Shown piece after piece: positions 10,970 through 23,160 of a DNA stretch of 64,000 bases. The notes below the pieces were generated by a model, which made no database searches, was not told where the DNA came from, and saw nothing but the letters and a program-made list of their open reading frames with translations. The stretch comes from Tenrec ecaudatus (lineage: Eukaryota > Chordata > Mammalia > Afrosoricida > Tenrecidae). The translations under genes and the position numbers were made by a program. The stretch is taken from the NCBI RefSeq assembly GCF_050624435.1, contig NC_134539.1, positions 142,448,025-142,512,024 on the forward strand. The letters are read 5' to 3'. Within the stretch, counting starts at the first letter, position 1; the number at the start of each line of letters is the position of its first letter.

Positions 10970-12020
10970 GACCGGCCCTGAAGTGGGCGCACGTGACAGC
11001 AGCAGCCACCTCGAGAATGACATCACCCCTAGAGGCGGAGCCTAACTATCTAAGGCCTTGTCTCCTAGTGAGCTTCCTCCCTCCCCCACCCCAAATGCCC
11101 ACGACCCCACCAGTCAAAGCCCCTTGAGGACACGAGCAATGCCAAGGCAGCGTGCAGCGGCAGAGGCAGGGCCCGGACCTCCACCCCGAGGTGGTTTGCG
11201 TCTGCAGCCTGGGCTCCAGTCGCTCCCCACCTCGTTTGCTGGGGCGGGGGCGCGCGCGCCGTAACACGCACGCGCCTCCACGCACGCGCGCGCCCTCCGC
11301 GCTCGCGCTCCTCCCCAGCCCGCCCGGAGGGGGCGGGGCTGCGGGCGGCCTCCGAGGTGCGACGCCCGCGGCGCGGCGGCGGCGCTAGCGAGCGGCCGTC
11401 CGGGCGCAAGGAGCTGGGCGCGCTGCTGCGGCGGGGCCCTCTGGCACAGCCGCCTCGTGCGAGCCGCCCGGCCGGCGGGGAAGCCGGGAGCGCGCCGAGG
11501 CCGGGCCGGGGCCCCCGGCGCCGCCCCCCCCGCCGCGCCCTCCGCGCCTCCTCCGGCGGCCCCGCCCCCGCGCCCATCCCCCTCGCTCACCTCCCGGCTG
11601 CGCCGCGCGCGAGGCGGAGCGAGGCGCCCGCGGCCGCCGCCGCGGCGAGCTGAGGGGCGAGAACCTGCCTGGGCGCCGCCGCTGACAGGAGGGACGTTGC
11701 GGGCTGCGCTCGCCGCCCGTGAGGCCCCGCCGCGCCTTTCCGGGGCGCAGACCCGCCGGGGGGAGTCCGAGCGCAGCGAGGTGTTCTGGGAAGCGCGGGC
11801 GGCGCCGCCGGGAGACCCCGCTCCTCCACCGAGAGCCCGCGGGCGGGGGCCGGAGCCCGGGCGCAGCGAGCCCCTCCGCGCCGCAGGTAAGAACCCGGGG
11901 GGCGCCGCGGGTGGGGGGCCGGGGCGCCTCGGTGGTGACAGGGATCCCGGGAGAGGGGCGGGGGCGCGCGGGCAGCCGAGGGCCTCCGGTGTCCGAGGCG
12001 CGGGGAAGACCGCCGCTGAA
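10970..12020 (+). promoter_or_regulatory. CpG-island promoter
   Basis: Base composition changes abruptly from AT-rich flank to very CpG-dense DNA, densest at about 11230-11990. A GC box GGGGGCGGGGCT lies at about 11328-11340 and other G-rich Sp1-like runs lie near 11238. An E-box CACGTG is at 10990-10995 and 'gacatcacc' at about 11018. There is no TATA box. This is the usual form of a broadly expressed vertebrate promoter, and the start site is probably dispersed within about 11350-11750. Bidirectional transcription is possible. The long open frames on both strands here (to 304 codons) arise from GC-rich, stop-poor sequence. Confidence 0.85.
11650..11886 (+). other. Probable non-coding exon 1 (5' end uncertain)
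   Basis: The sequence 'ccgcaggtaagaac' gives a consensus donor (CAG/GTAAGA), with the last exon base at 11886 inside the CpG island. No acceptor is needed for a first exon. The 5' limit given is a guess, since the transcription start cannot be read from sequence. Pairing with the exon at 49415 is inferred from orientation and from the fact that the downstream exon begins with 26 untranslated bases and so needs an upstream leader exon. No intervening alternative first exon was recognised. Confidence 0.6.
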
Positions 12021-14360
12021 GGTGGCATTCAGGAGGGCTTCAACCCGGTCCGGAGCCGGTCACTTCGATGTCACCGAATTTGGTACCAAGAGTCTCGGGA
12101 TGGCGGGGACCCGGGAGAAGATGCAAGACCGATGACTAACCGAGGTGCAGAACGAGTTGCCAAACGTGCCCCCGGAATGCAGCACCAAAGTAGTGGGACC
12201 GTGTGGGCCAGGTGAGGCGCTGGGTGGGTGGGTGGGTGGCGCATGGGCCAGGAGGTTCGTGCTGGCCGTGTTGTTAGTGACATTCACAATCCCTGCAAGA
12301 AAGGAGTGTGATAAGAGAGCAGTCGGATTCACTGCAGGATGTGGCCACAGGAAATCGGGAGAAGCTCCGAAAAGCTGTGTGTGCTGGAGAGACACGTACC
12401 CACGTGAAAGAGAAAAAGCAAATCATTTCTGGTTGGGAGAGATGGGCAAGGAAAAAAGGGGGCACGTTCGCGGGCAGCGTGGGGAGCACGGGGGCGTTGG
12501 AGCTTCTGTGCCAGCGGTGGAATGTGTAAATGATTTTCACAAAACCTAAGCAGCGATCATTAATATTAGGGATGGATGAGGTTTGGGTGTCCGTCTGTCT
12601 CCTCTCCGCTGCTGTCAGGGAACACAACACAAAACAAAAACCCTGGAGCGTAATTATGAGTTCAAGATCATTAGGCAAAGGGAAATATGTGCCCCTTTCT
12701 CCATTTTCACAGAGGTGAAAATATCTGGAATGAGGAAAACAACAATATGGTGAACAAAAGGGATACATTTTTTTCCCAGGCGTTTTTGAGAGGTTGGAGC
12801 CCAAAGCTTATGGCCGTGGTTAATTACGGAGAATGACAGTAGTGAAATAGTCTTGCATGTTCTTGATGTTTGGATGGCGAAATAAGAAGAAAAAGAACGC
12901 TGTTGAACGTGGTACAAAAAGCAGCAACATGGATACTGTCAGCGGGGCTCTTGCAGCATTTCCCAGGTAGACAGGAGCATCTGAGGGGTGCAAATGCCAA
13001 AGTGAGATATTAAATTCTTGCTCTCTATACATATACACACACGTGACAGTATCTATATGCTGCAAATCATTGTGACTTCCATTACGAAGACTATCTTGGT
13101 TTTGAGAGGATTGCCAGAACATAGCTGGGTGTCAAAAGTAACAAAAGACAGCTTGCTGAGCTACTTAATATACCTTATATGTAAACATATAATGAGTATC
13201 TCTAGATTCTGAAACAAAAGGAAATATCTGGATGTGTTCATTAGGGTAAGTCTATTGAATTGTTGATGAGATTTTAGTATTTCACGTTATTTGTGTAGAG
13301 AAACTGAATTACTTGCCTGCATATCTTTATGTATTATAGTGATTTGTCAAATAATCTGAAACCATACTGATTGGTTGGTTGTCCCCAGGTTCTGAATTCA
13401 CCCATTGCAGGATTTTTTGCTTCCAAGCCAAAATTGAATTTCCTTCATGTTAATTTTGGATTTTAGGCCTGGGCTCCTCACCTTGAGTCTCTTTTGGGAC
13501 TGAAGAAGATGGGAGAGGGCCAGAGAAGAATAAAGAGCAGTACTATTGGATCTTCCTGTTTTGTTCTGAATATAAGCCATATGTACTGCCACCCCCTACT
13601 GTCTGTAGGAAGAGGTGTCACAGAGCCCTGCTCTTTTCTTGTTATCACTGCCCCCTTGTGTAGGGAAGAAATTGATAGGTGCACTTCTGGCATCTGCTCT
13701 ACTCAGTTTTTGGGTAAAATGGTTATCTAGAATTATAATCACCTGTTCTCAGTATTCTCTTCAGAGTTGCAGGTCTTTGACTCAAGCTTCAGATGTGATG
13801 TCGATTTTGAGTGGTCTCTAATTTTAGTCATTAATTCAAATTGCTAAGAATGTTTTCAGCATGTCCAGGAAGAGGGTGCAGTATTGGTACTAGTATTCGT
13901 AGTAGTAATAACTCATGTTAATAGTGCACATACCCTGTGACAGTCCAGGGCAGCAAACTGATATCCATTCCACCCGGTTTCAGATCTAGACCATTACCTC
14001 CCACAGTTTTTATAAGTATCGTCTTCTCTTAGCCAGACTACTTTTGCATTCTTCTCAACAAACACTTTTTAATTATTGCAAATTACACATCTCATATAGT
14101 ATACAAGCATGTACATGTGTGTATAACATATATACATTTGTTGATAAGGGAATTCAGTAGAACCTAATGATTAGGGCCAGAAGTTATTCAAGATAATACA
14201 TTTATAGGATTTAATGTATTTAATAAACTATCATAAACTCAGACTATGTCCCATATTTGTATTGATTTGTTGTTCATTTTTATCAATTTGTTGTCCATTA
14301 ACTTTTTTTTAATGTATAAAACCAATTTTGGTTTGAATTTTTGTCGTAAATAAAATTTAC
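12021..14360. other. Repeat-poor start of intron 1
   Basis: About 2.3 kb downstream of the CpG island without a recognisable transposable element. This is typical of DNA near an active promoter, where intronic regulatory elements are often retained. Open frames at 12060-12917 on either strand overlap and show no domain. Confidence 0.5.
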
Positions 14361-14362
14361 TA

Positions 14363-14425
14363 CTGTATTGGGTCGCTATGAGTCAGAAAAAATTAGATTG
14401 CAGTGAGTTTGGTTTGGATTTTTGC
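14363..14425 (+). repeat. Afrotherian SINE tail fragment
   Basis: 'attgggtcgctatgagtcag' then 'tgcagtgagtttggtttgga'. Only the tail remains. Confidence 0.65.
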
Positions 14426-15059
14426 TTAAATATTAGTTAATTCTTTCTCTTTCCATCTGTGACTTTTGGCTGATCCATGCTAGTCCTTTTTACTTCCATA
14501 CCCTTGTAAGTATCTTAGCTCTTACAAAATCTTCTGAACTACTCTGTTTGTATTATGTTTAATGGAGAAAAAGTGGACCCTAGAATGGAGTAAGTATACC
14601 AACTGAATAGTTCCAACAGGCCACCATTAGGATAGTTGGCACATATTAGGTATATGGTTGAACAAGTATGCATAAAATAACTGCATAAAATTCTCTCCTT
14701 GTCATATTCTTCTTATAGTGGCATAAGAATTGAACTCTTGAGACACACTGATTGGGTGGGTATACGTGTTGAATTATAGTGGCTTGTATCTACACAGAAT
14801 CACTAGTGTCGCTGAGATGTTTTTACTGAAGATGATGATGTTAATTGCTGTCTACTGGATTCTGACTCACAATGACTGCATGCTATACCTAGATTTTATG
14901 TCAGTGAGTTGAAAAACAAGCTGTCACAGTGGCTGTTTTGTTTTCTTGCACTGGTCTGATTAAGGTAACACCTTGGGAGCTAGTTTAATTATTTCAGTTA
15001 TTTCTTTTTCCCTTTGAATGAATTGAGACTCAGCATTACCATATCTCCTTAGTGTGTCA

Positions 15060-15265
15060 TCACAACCAAAAAACTCAAACTTACTGTCTTCCAGTTGATT
15101 CCGACTCATAGCAACCCTGAACGAGAGGGTGGAACTGCCCCTGTGGATTTTTGTAAATCTTCATAAAAGTAGAAAACCTCACCTTTCTCTAAAAGTTTTG
15201 AACTGCTGCCTGCAGTTAGCAGCCCAATGCATAACCCACTATGCCATCAGGGGTCCTTGCCATCA
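15060..15265 (-). repeat. Afrotherian SINE, antisense
   Basis: Complete reverse-complement copy: 'gttgattccgactcatagca' at left and 'gcataacccactatgccatc' at right. Confidence 0.8.
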
Positions 15266-15397
15266 AATAGTATAATTATGGGTGAGAAACCATTATATTG
15301 GTATATTTGTAAATAGTTTATTTTAGACTATTGTAACAATTATCAAGTATTTTATTTGAGTAGTATCTTTCGTAGTGAGTTAGATTCGATGATCCTC

Positions 15398-15595
15398 CTT
15401 ATAGGAGCCTTGGTGACCTCGTTGGGCTGCTAACTGAAGTTTAGCAGTGTGAACTCACGAGTTGCTCCAGAGCAGAAAGGAAAGACTGCCAGCTCCAGTA
15501 AAGATGTACAGCCTTGGAGACCTAGGGAGCAGTAGCAGTTCCACGAGGTTGCTGTGAGTCAGAATCAATGCAGTAGCTGTGGATTTTTGTTTTTT
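15398..15595 (+). repeat. Afrotherian SINE
   Basis: 'ggagccttggtgacctcgtt', 'gggctgctaactgaagttta' and 'ggttgctgtgagtcagaatc'. It forms an inverted pair with the copy at 15060. Confidence 0.8.
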
Positions 15596-15645
15596 ACTAA
15601 ATGGAGATTGTTTCAAGATTTAGAGAGAAAAAATGAAGAAAACAC

Positions 15646-16387
15646 AAGGGTAAGTAAAAATGCATTGCCGCAAAATCACAGAAACCTTTATTAAATAAAA
15701 ATATCAAAATGTGAAGCTATTGTTTCTCCATATATCCTCCATCTAGGTCTAGACACTTTTGAAGATGGTGTTTTCATCACCCTGATTTACACTACGTATA
15801 AGAAGCAGACAGGGCAGCCTTTAGGGACTGTAGTTGTGTTCCTTCTAAATAGTCAATGAGTTGGGGCAACAGAAAGACATCTTAAGGGTCAGTATCAGCG
15901 CTGTAGGGTGGATGGGGTAACGGTCCCCAATGAAATTTTTATAGCATAGTCCTTACTACCCTCAAAGACTGAACAGTGCATTGACGTGATGGGGAAAAAA
16001 ATTCCTCACTACCGATGTCTGACCTTTCCCTCACCAGTACATATTTTGATTCTCTTAAAATTTCTTCCCAGTAAGCTCCCACAATCGTCCTATGTCCTTC
16101 AAGAAAATGTACCTAGGTGACCCTTTCGGAGTCCCCCCAAACGGTCACCAGCTTATAAGCTGATATCTGTGCTTTGAATTTAACTGGCCCAGCAGATTTT
16201 CTTGGAAGCCACTCATTTGATTGGTCCTCTCCTTTGAAGCCACCCTAATGAGTCTACAAGTGTGTTACTGAAGGAACTTGTCTGCATCATTCCACTGATT
16301 TCAGAGACATTTTAAAGTACATTTTGTTTGGAATAAACCCATGTGTGTGTGAACTGGAACTGAAGTAGCAATATTTTTACTTACCTT
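15646..16387 (-). mobile_element. Mariner-type element, family B, decayed
   Basis: The termini are inverted repeats. The left end reads AAGGGTAAGTAAAAATGC and the reverse complement of the right end reads AAGGTAAGTAAAAATATTGC. The minus strand translates in broken frames to mariner-like text, including an HPPYSADTDP segment near 15920 that corresponds to the PPYSPDLAP block ahead of the third catalytic Asp. Stops and frameshifts make it inactive. I could not find a clean TA duplication. It is shorter than a 1.3-kb autonomous mariner, so it is internally deleted. Confidence 0.65.
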
Positions 16388-16399
16388 CATATATGTGGT

Positions 16400-17700
16400 C
16401 ATGGAGTGTACATATCCCTAAGGAGCAATGTGAAAAAAGCTCAGGAGAGGGACAGGTTAAAAGAAATGTTACAAGACTTAGAGCTATATTTTCCCCATGC
16501 AGTGGTACTTAAAAAAAAAAAAAAGATGCTTTACTTTGAGCACTGCAGATTCAAGGTAATATTTGATGGAGAACAAGAAATTTGAGCCTAGGTTTTAGTG
16601 AGGATGTGATAATTGAAAAAAGCTTCTGTGGGGACCTCTCTTTATTCTAGAGAACTCTAAACTCATTACAGTGTTGTCATTCTTTATAGAAAAATTGCAA
16701 TTTATTTTTAAAAAAAATTTCACAAATCATGTGATAACTGTGTTTGGAGATGTATCAGATTAATTGCTTTTGAATGGGCCGTGCATTACAAAAATTTCTT
16801 GTTATGTTCAGTTTCTGTTTGTCCTTGAATACTTGAAGGTGAACCTGACTAAAATTAGGAAGTGTAATAATTAATTTGGTGTTAGTCTTGTGTTCTTTCT
16901 TTACCCTTTTCCTTCTCATAATATCAATCCCTGCGTTTATGCAGTGTGCAGTTAGTTGTCTTTGAATCAATTCTCACTTGTGGCCAGTGGCTCATTCTCC
17001 TTTATTTTTATCAGACCTTGGGAAGTTCTGATCTCAGTCATATAAACCGAGTAGTTGCATTACAGTGAAAGGTCTTGTCCATGTATTTTTTGAGAATCCA
17101 GTTGCCCAGTAGACATCTTTATCACTTATGTCAGTCTTAGAGGTGTATTTCTGCCAGGGTGATCTTTCTAATCATCTGACCTCGTCACCCTTTTCTTTAG
17201 AATGTTCAGTGGCTCCTCATCACTTAATGGATAAAATAAAAGCTAGATTCCGAAGTATACAGTCTTCATGATCCCACCCTTGCTTGCTCTTAGACTCATT
17301 GCTTGCATTTTCTTTGTCATAGTTAGGCTCCATGCAATAATGAAACTTGAGTTTCCTTGAATAGGTAATAGTTTCTTCCCTGTCCATAGATTTATATAAG
17401 AAATTCTCTCCACATAGAATCTTTTTCTCCTCTCCCTTGCTCTCAGGGGACTGTTTCTCAGCCTTCATGTGTTGCCATAAAAAGTATCTTGAATTTTGCT
17501 TACTCCCCATCATGGACGTGGGTGTGCCATTCTCGATTCCCCTGTTCACCTAGTCAGTATGAACATTTTCATAGTTGTCACATCATATTCCAATCCTTAT
17601 GCCTGGCTCATTATTAGTTTGTGGGCTCTATGAAAGGAGACACTATGGATTTTCATCTTTCATTTTCATCATCAGTACAACTAGTACACAATATGTTGCT
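16400..17700. other. Intron 1, no recognised element
   Basis: AT-rich intronic DNA. Chance frames at 16755-16970 and 17220-17549 on the minus strand have no domain. I see no exon or RNA gene. Confidence 0.35.
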
Positions 17701-17710
17701 TCTTCTTTAT

Positions 17711-17784
17711 AAGGTCAAACAGTTTGTGGAAAATGGAATTTAAAAGATACTGGAATTTTTCCACAGACTTTTTGAAGCCCTTTC
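17711..17784. repeat. Small palindromic MITE
   Basis: The left arm 'aaacagtttgtggaaaa' pairs with the right arm 'ttttccacagactttttga', giving a near-palindromic ~75-base element of mariner-derived type. Related copies or halves lie at 31171-31235, 49951-50026 and 51465-51490. Confidence 0.5.
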
Positions 17785-17984
17785 ATATTTATTGGATAAA
17801 GATTGTTGAAAATTATCTCAGTTATGCCTTTGAAACTTCAGCTCTTAAAGTTCAGGTACATAGAGAAATTTAGATCTTTTCATAAACCAACTAAGATATT
17901 ATTCAAAATAGTCCTGGACTGTAATTTAGAACAAACCTGAAAGATAACTTAGATTTTGCTCGTTGTTGAGTTTTTTTGTTTCAG

Positions 17985-18195
17985 ATTTTCTAATAGTAAT
18001 TTATTTGTTCTCCTAGAAATCCATACTATATTCAGTATTCTTCTTCTCCTCCACAACTAAAGTGTAGCAAGTTTTCTTCTGTATTCTGTGTTCATTGTCC
18101 AGCTTTTGCATACATATAAGACACTTGAAAAGACCATGACTTGGGTCAGGTGCACCTTAGGGGTCAAAGTGATATCTTTGTCTTTTTAAACTTCT
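17985..18195 (-). repeat. RTE LINE fragment, antisense
   Basis: 'atccatactatattcagtat', 'acttgaaaagaccatgactt' and 'gggtcaggtgcaccttaggg' match the RTE segments seen again at 20640-20930 and 22010-22160. Confidence 0.65.
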
Positions 18196-18427
18196 CAGTT
18201 TCCAGGGATGGGAAAAGGGAAGTAGGAGGTTCTTTACTTACCTGTGTCTTTCTCTGTGTAAACATCTACAGGTCACTAAATTGTTTATGTTTCAGTTTGC
18301 ACAGATTTAAAATCAAAATAATAATTTATGCTCCTTGATTTGTGAGAATTTAATGAAGCAATATGTTTGAGAACATTATTAAATTTCAAAATATTATAAA
18401 AACATGAGTTATCTCCAGTGTACATTG

Positions 18428-18754
18428 CAGGGGTTAGTAAACCACAATCATGGGTTAAATACAACATACCATTTATTTTTGTATGACTTGCAAGCTAAGA
18501 GTGGTTAATATTTATATATATATAAATTTTTAAGAGATCAAAAGACTATTTGTGACATGTGAAAGTGATGTAAAATTCAAATTTCAGTGTCTGTAAAGGA
18601 AATTTTATTGGAACATGTTTGCTTGTGTATGTATTGACTATGGCTCTTTTTGGGTACCAGGGCAGAGATGAATAGTTGCGACAGAGATGACCAAATGGCT
18701 TGAAAAGCCAAAATATTTACTGTTTGGCCTTTTACGGTAGTTTGCCAACCCTTG
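18428..18754 (-). mobile_element. Ancient hAT (Charlie-type) MITE
   Basis: The left end is CAGGGGTTAGTAAACCAC and the reverse complement of the right end is CAAGGGTTGGCAAACTAC, so terminal inverted repeats are clear. The interior includes 'attttattggaacatgtttg' and 'gaatagttgcgacagagatg', typical of a mammal-wide hAT non-autonomous family. No convincing 8-bp duplication survives, consistent with great age. Confidence 0.65.
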
Positions 18755-19052
18755 GTTGACTATCTAGTGTGGTCTCATTACAAGGTAATGTTTGAAGTCA
18801 GCAATAACACTGTTTTTTGCAAATTTCATGTGTCTATTTACTGACCACTTGTTTCTATTACTGATTTATATGATGGGACCTAACTACCTCCTTATGATGG
18901 CCAGAATTTGTTTAACTCTGAAGAAGCTGGTGATAAAGCGTGTTGTTAGATTCTGTTGTTTGTTTTGTTTTCTTTGTTTAGAGAAGAGCTATTCCAAGTG
19001 GAGCAATTTAGAATACAGCATGCATGATGATATTTTTCTTTCTTCAGGCCAC

Positions 19053-19554
19053 TGTATCAGTCTGGGTAGACTAGAGAAACAAATTCATAGACACTCATAT
19101 ATGTCTAAGAAAGAGCTTTATATACAAGAGCAATTGAATATTGAGAAAACATCCCAGCCAGTCCAGATCAAGTCCATAACTCTGATATTAGCCCATATGT
19201 CTGATACCAATCTGTAAAGTCCCCTTCAGACTCACGAAATACATGCAATGATGCCGAATGCAGGAAGATGACAGACCAGTAGGTGGGAAGTTTTGTGGAT
19301 CCAGTAGCATTATAAGCATCTCAGGGCTGGCAGAGGTCTCTACATGGCTCCTCCAGCTCAGGGCACTAGCATAGCGGCATTTGTCTTGTCAGCTGCAGTG
19401 TGTCCCAGGGAGTGAGCGTGTGTCCTGCCTCAAGCAAGCTATTTATCTTTTTAGCATCTCTGAATGAGGTCATCAAGCTGCAACCTGATTGATAGGCTAA
19501 ACTCCACCCCTATACTCTTGTCTCAAATTGACAACAGATTATGTAACTACCTCA
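19053..19554 (-). mobile_element. Solo LTR-like element, copy 1 (antisense)
   Basis: A 502-bp element starts TG ('tgtatcagtctgggtagact') and ends CA ('tgtaactacctca'). It is flanked by gccac (19048-19052) and gtcac (19555-19559), a 5-bp target duplication with one mismatch. It is related, in opposite orientation, to the 501-bp element at 23680-24180: both share 'agtctgggt', 'gagaaacaaat' and 'gcatctcag...ctggcag' blocks. Size, TG/CA ends and a 5-bp duplication suggest an ERVL/MaLR-type solo LTR. No internal retroviral genes are present. Confidence 0.7.
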
Positions 19555-19689
19555 GTCACAATCTCTCACATGCCTGTTTGCATTAAAAAGTTCATTGTTA
19601 AATGAAGTTGTTTAAAAAAACCACTTGGTTTTGTACATCAATTTACTGTTAGTTTATTGTTCAGATACCTTGTGTATCTTTGGGAATCA

Positions 19690-19795
19690 GATTGCCAGCC
19701 CTTTCTCCTGAGGTACCTCTTGGTAGAATTGAACCTCCAACTTTCTACTTAGTAGTTGAGTGTTTAACTATTTGTGCTACCCAACAACTCCTTGT
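19690..19795 (-). repeat. Afrotherian SINE fragment, antisense
   Basis: 'gaattgaacctccaactttc' and 'gagtgtttaactatttgtgc' match the complement of the SINE head. Confidence 0.6.
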
Positions 19796-20369
19796 GTGTA
19801 AGATAGGCTATGACTTAAATTAATTTTATTGGAATAATTAAGAGGGTTTTTATTCAGTGTATTAACACCTTCATTTATTTAAATATGTATTGACTATACT
19901 ATGAAAGTAGTTACTTTTGCTATTGTAGTTTTCAATTGAAGATGGAAAGTTTGTATTTTTCCTTAAATACAGTGTAATATTACATTTCAGAGTTCTGTGT
20001 TCTAGACTATTCCTTTTGTCTCTTGGAAAATGTAGTTTAAAAAAATGTAGTACAGTGGTAAAGTTTTGCACATCCTAAATTCTCACCAACCAGTGTTGAT
20101 AAGTTTTAATGTGTATGTTTGTGTAAAAGACAGAGAAACAAACTAATTTATAATTGCCTTGGATTAATACCAGCAAATTTTGCATATGGAACATTTAAAA
20201 AGTAGAAAGCATTAGTAGTAGAAAAGTTTTGTTATTCCAAATATCTATGGAACAAGTTGCCATGATTTTTTTCCTTGATTATAGAGGTTGACAATTTGAA
20301 GAAATATGACTCCTATATTTTATTGCCATGAATTATAAGTAGATTATAGTTATTAGATTTGCAAGTGGG

Positions 20370-21400
20370 AGTACATTTGTTGTTGTTGCGTTGGCTCCAA
20401 TTCATTACTGTCTGATGTGTGACAGAATGAAACATTGCCCGGTCCTGTGTCATCCTCATGAACTTTGCTAAGTTTAAGGCCATCCGTGTGGTTATTGTGT
20501 CACTCCATCTCATTGAGGGTTTCTTCCATTTTGACTGGCCTATCTACCAACCATGATGTCCTTTTTCTAGTGATTGATCATACTCACTTCTATGGTGCAT
20601 TCTGGTTTTATTTCTTCTAAGACTGATTTGTTAATTCCTCTGACAGTCCATGCTATATCCATTATTCTTTGGCAACACCAACATTTAAGTGCATCAATCC
20701 GTCCTATAGTTTCTTTTTTCTTTGTCCAGAATTCACATATGAGACATTAGAAAAGATCATGGCAAGCTAGTCATTGATTTGGCTTATCTGAAAGTGTTTC
20801 TGCAGAAATTTAGAAGAATTGGATAATAGTAAAGCCATACAGATAATAGAGATCGGTTATTTAAAAAAAAAAAAAGAAAGAAAAGATCATGGCTCGGGCC
20901 AGGTGCACTTTAGTCAACAAAGGAACACCCTCACTTTTTAAAACTTTAAAACAGACGTTTGCCACAACTTGCCAAGTGCAGTATGTCAATTGGTTATTGA
21001 CGACTTCTTTCATGGTCATTGATTGTTGATCCAAGTAGACAAATTCATGGACAATTTCAATTTTTTCATCATTTACTATGCTGTTCTTATTGTTCCAGTT
21101 GTGAGGGTTTTTGTTGTCTTTATGTTCAAGTGTCCTTCATAATGAAGGCTGTAGTCTTTAACCTTCAGTAAGTGCTTTCAAGTTATCTTCATTTAGGGCA
21201 AGCAAGGTTGTTCCATCTGCATATCACAGATTGTTAGTGAGCCTTCTCTAATCCTGATACCACATTTTGTATATTGTTATTTAGTCATTGTAGGTGTGAA
21301 AAAATTGCTTCAGATTTCATACATTCCAACTGCCAAAATGAAAGTCATGTCTTACAGTATTCTTTATCATGTGTTGGGGCCCCACAGTTTTTAGCTCTAG
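20370..21400 (-). mobile_element. RTE LINE fragment, antisense, carrying a small retrocopy
   Basis: The 3' tail complement starts at about 20370 ('tgttgttgcgttggctccaa') and the copy runs through 'gaaaagatcatgg' to about 21360 ('ctgccaaaatgaaagtcatg'). It is interrupted at 20764-20879 by a short insertion that duplicated 14 target bases. Confidence 0.75.
20764..20879 (+). mobile_element. Short poly-A retrocopy of unknown source
   Basis: This 116-base insert ends in an A-rich tract (about 20863-20879). It is flanked by the perfect 14-base duplication gaaaagatcatggc at 20750-20763 and 20880-20893. The ~100 bases before the tail match no repeat I recognise. The poly-A and target duplication show LINE-machinery insertion, probably of a 5'-truncated RNA. 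Confidence 0.75.
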
Positions 21401-21685
21401 TTACCGTAGTTTGATAAGATGAAGATGGTCAGGCTATGGAAGCTTTATAAATACATTTTGTATTCTAGAATTTTATTTCTATTTAAATCCTATAGAATCA
21501 TGTAGGACTACCTGGGATTTTGACTTCGGGTGAATGAAAGCTTATTAAAGCAAATAACCAATCAAGCCCCCTTAGACCCAAATCTGTCTTTAGCATCAGA
21601 GAATCTCAGATCTACCTTGTTGGGGCTTCATAGAGGAAAAAAGACTTTCTTTGGAGGTTGTTATTAAGACATTACTGTGTTCTAG

Positions 21686-22345
21686 TTAGGTTGTTGTTGC
21701 TAGGTGCCATCAAGTCAGTTCCAACTCATAGTGACCCTATGCACAACAGAAAGAAACACTGCTTGGCCCTGCACCATCCTCGCAATGGCTTCAGTGCTTG
21801 AGCCTATTGTAGCCACAGTGTCAATCCATCTCCGTGAGGGCCTTCCTCTTTTTTGCTTCCCCTCTACTTTACCAAGCATGTTGTCATTTTTCCAGGGCCT
21901 GGTCTCTCCAGACAACATGTCCAAGGTACATGAGATAGTCACTCCATCCTCAATTCTAAGAAGCATTCTGGCAATTTGTCTTGTAAGATAAGTATTTGTT
22001 CTTTTGGCAGTCCATGGTACTATTCAGTATTCTTCAGTAGCACCACAATTCAGTAGCATCAATTCTTCTTCTCTTTTCCTTTATTCAGTGTCCAACTTTT
22101 ACATGCATATGAGGTCTTGAAAATGCCATGACTTGAGTTTGGCTCACCTTAGTTCTCACAGTAACATCTTTGCTCTTCAATACTCTAAAGAGGTCTTATG
22201 CAGCAGATTTCCCCAATACAATGTGTCTTTTATCTCTTGGCTGCTGTTACCATGAGCATTGAATGTGAATCCAAGCAACCCAAAATCCTTGATAACCTCA
22301 AACTTTTTCCCCTTTATCATGATGTTGTTACCCATTGGTCCAGTT
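21686..22345 (-). mobile_element. RTE LINE 3' region, antisense
   Basis: It starts with the tail complement 'ttgttgttgctaggtgccat' and passes 'ccaactcatagtgaccctat', 'gcaccatcctcgcaatggct' and 'gaaaatgccatgacttgagt' to 'catgatgttgttacccattg'. This is the cleanest RTE 3' end in the window and shows the tail shared with the SINE. Confidence 0.8.
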
Positions 22346-22525
22346 GCTTGCTAAAAGTGAACAGGACTTGAAGCACGGTCCTATAGGAGAGGGTACAACT
22401 GCTGTTGTGAGTCTCCAAGTGGGAGTAGAAAGCCCTTCTTTCTCCCACAGAATGGATAATAGCTTTGAACGGTTGACCTTACAGTTAGTCCAACTCATAA
22501 CCATTATGTCACCAGGGATCCCACT
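22346..22525 (-). repeat. Afrotherian SINE, antisense
   Basis: 'gagagggtacaactgctgtt', 'tagctttgaacggttgacct' and 'taaccattatgtcaccaggg' form a reverse-complement SINE abutting the RTE copy. Confidence 0.65.
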
Positions 22526-22975
22526 ACCCAGAGGATACAACTAGTAATTAATAAGAGTTAGTTAGAATGTAGACATAGATAAATCTATGCTCAAAGCCCA
22601 CCCATAGGCTTTCCATTTTATTTCATAAGTTCTTTATATTATTCAGCCCAAGTTAAGGACAGATTTTGTATAAATAATATAAAAAATATCTTTAACAAAA
22701 TATGGTATTATAAAGCAGCTCATTGAGATATAAAAACGTATGTGTTCCAGAAGGTTCTTGGTTCTGGTCTTTGGTATTCGTAAAAATAATTGGGTTCTTG
22801 TTGGATCAGAACCAAGAAAAATTGTGAACAACTTTGTGAAAATCTATCCAGGTAGAAGATCATCACAAGCATTTTATAAGAATTGTGACTTCAAATTAAA
22901 CTAGAATATTTAAAGTTTAACTTAACCTGCAGAAAGTCACAAAGCAGATCATCTCAGGTTTTTCTTTTTTCCTCA

Positions 22976-23160
22976 TTGCCATAGAATCATAGAACTCTTT
23001 ACTAAACAAAAATATCAAAACATGAAGCTATTGTTTCTCTCCAGTGTTTCCATCTTTTTAACCTTTCCCCGAAGAATTCTGCCATTTTCAGCGTACACCA
23101 CTTCAAAACAAGTTTGGGCATCATCGAAGAACTCAAATGATGTTCATTTTTTTACTAAAG
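22976..23160 (-). repeat. Fragment of mariner family B
   Basis: 'aatcatagaactctttacta' and 'catgaagctattgtttctct' closely match 15673-15735 of the mariner at 15646. Only this end of the element is recognisable. Confidence 0.55.

Noticed and set aside
11065-12215. Long open frames on both strands (up to 304 codons) in the CpG island
   Set aside because: Overlapping frames on both strands with Arg/Pro/Ala/Gly-rich translations are expected from GC-rich, stop-poor DNA. No domain or conserved start is visible.
12274-12804. 176-codon minus-strand frame in early intron 1
   Set aside because: No recognisable domain, overlaps other chance frames on both strands, and lies in the transcribed intron of the + strand gene.
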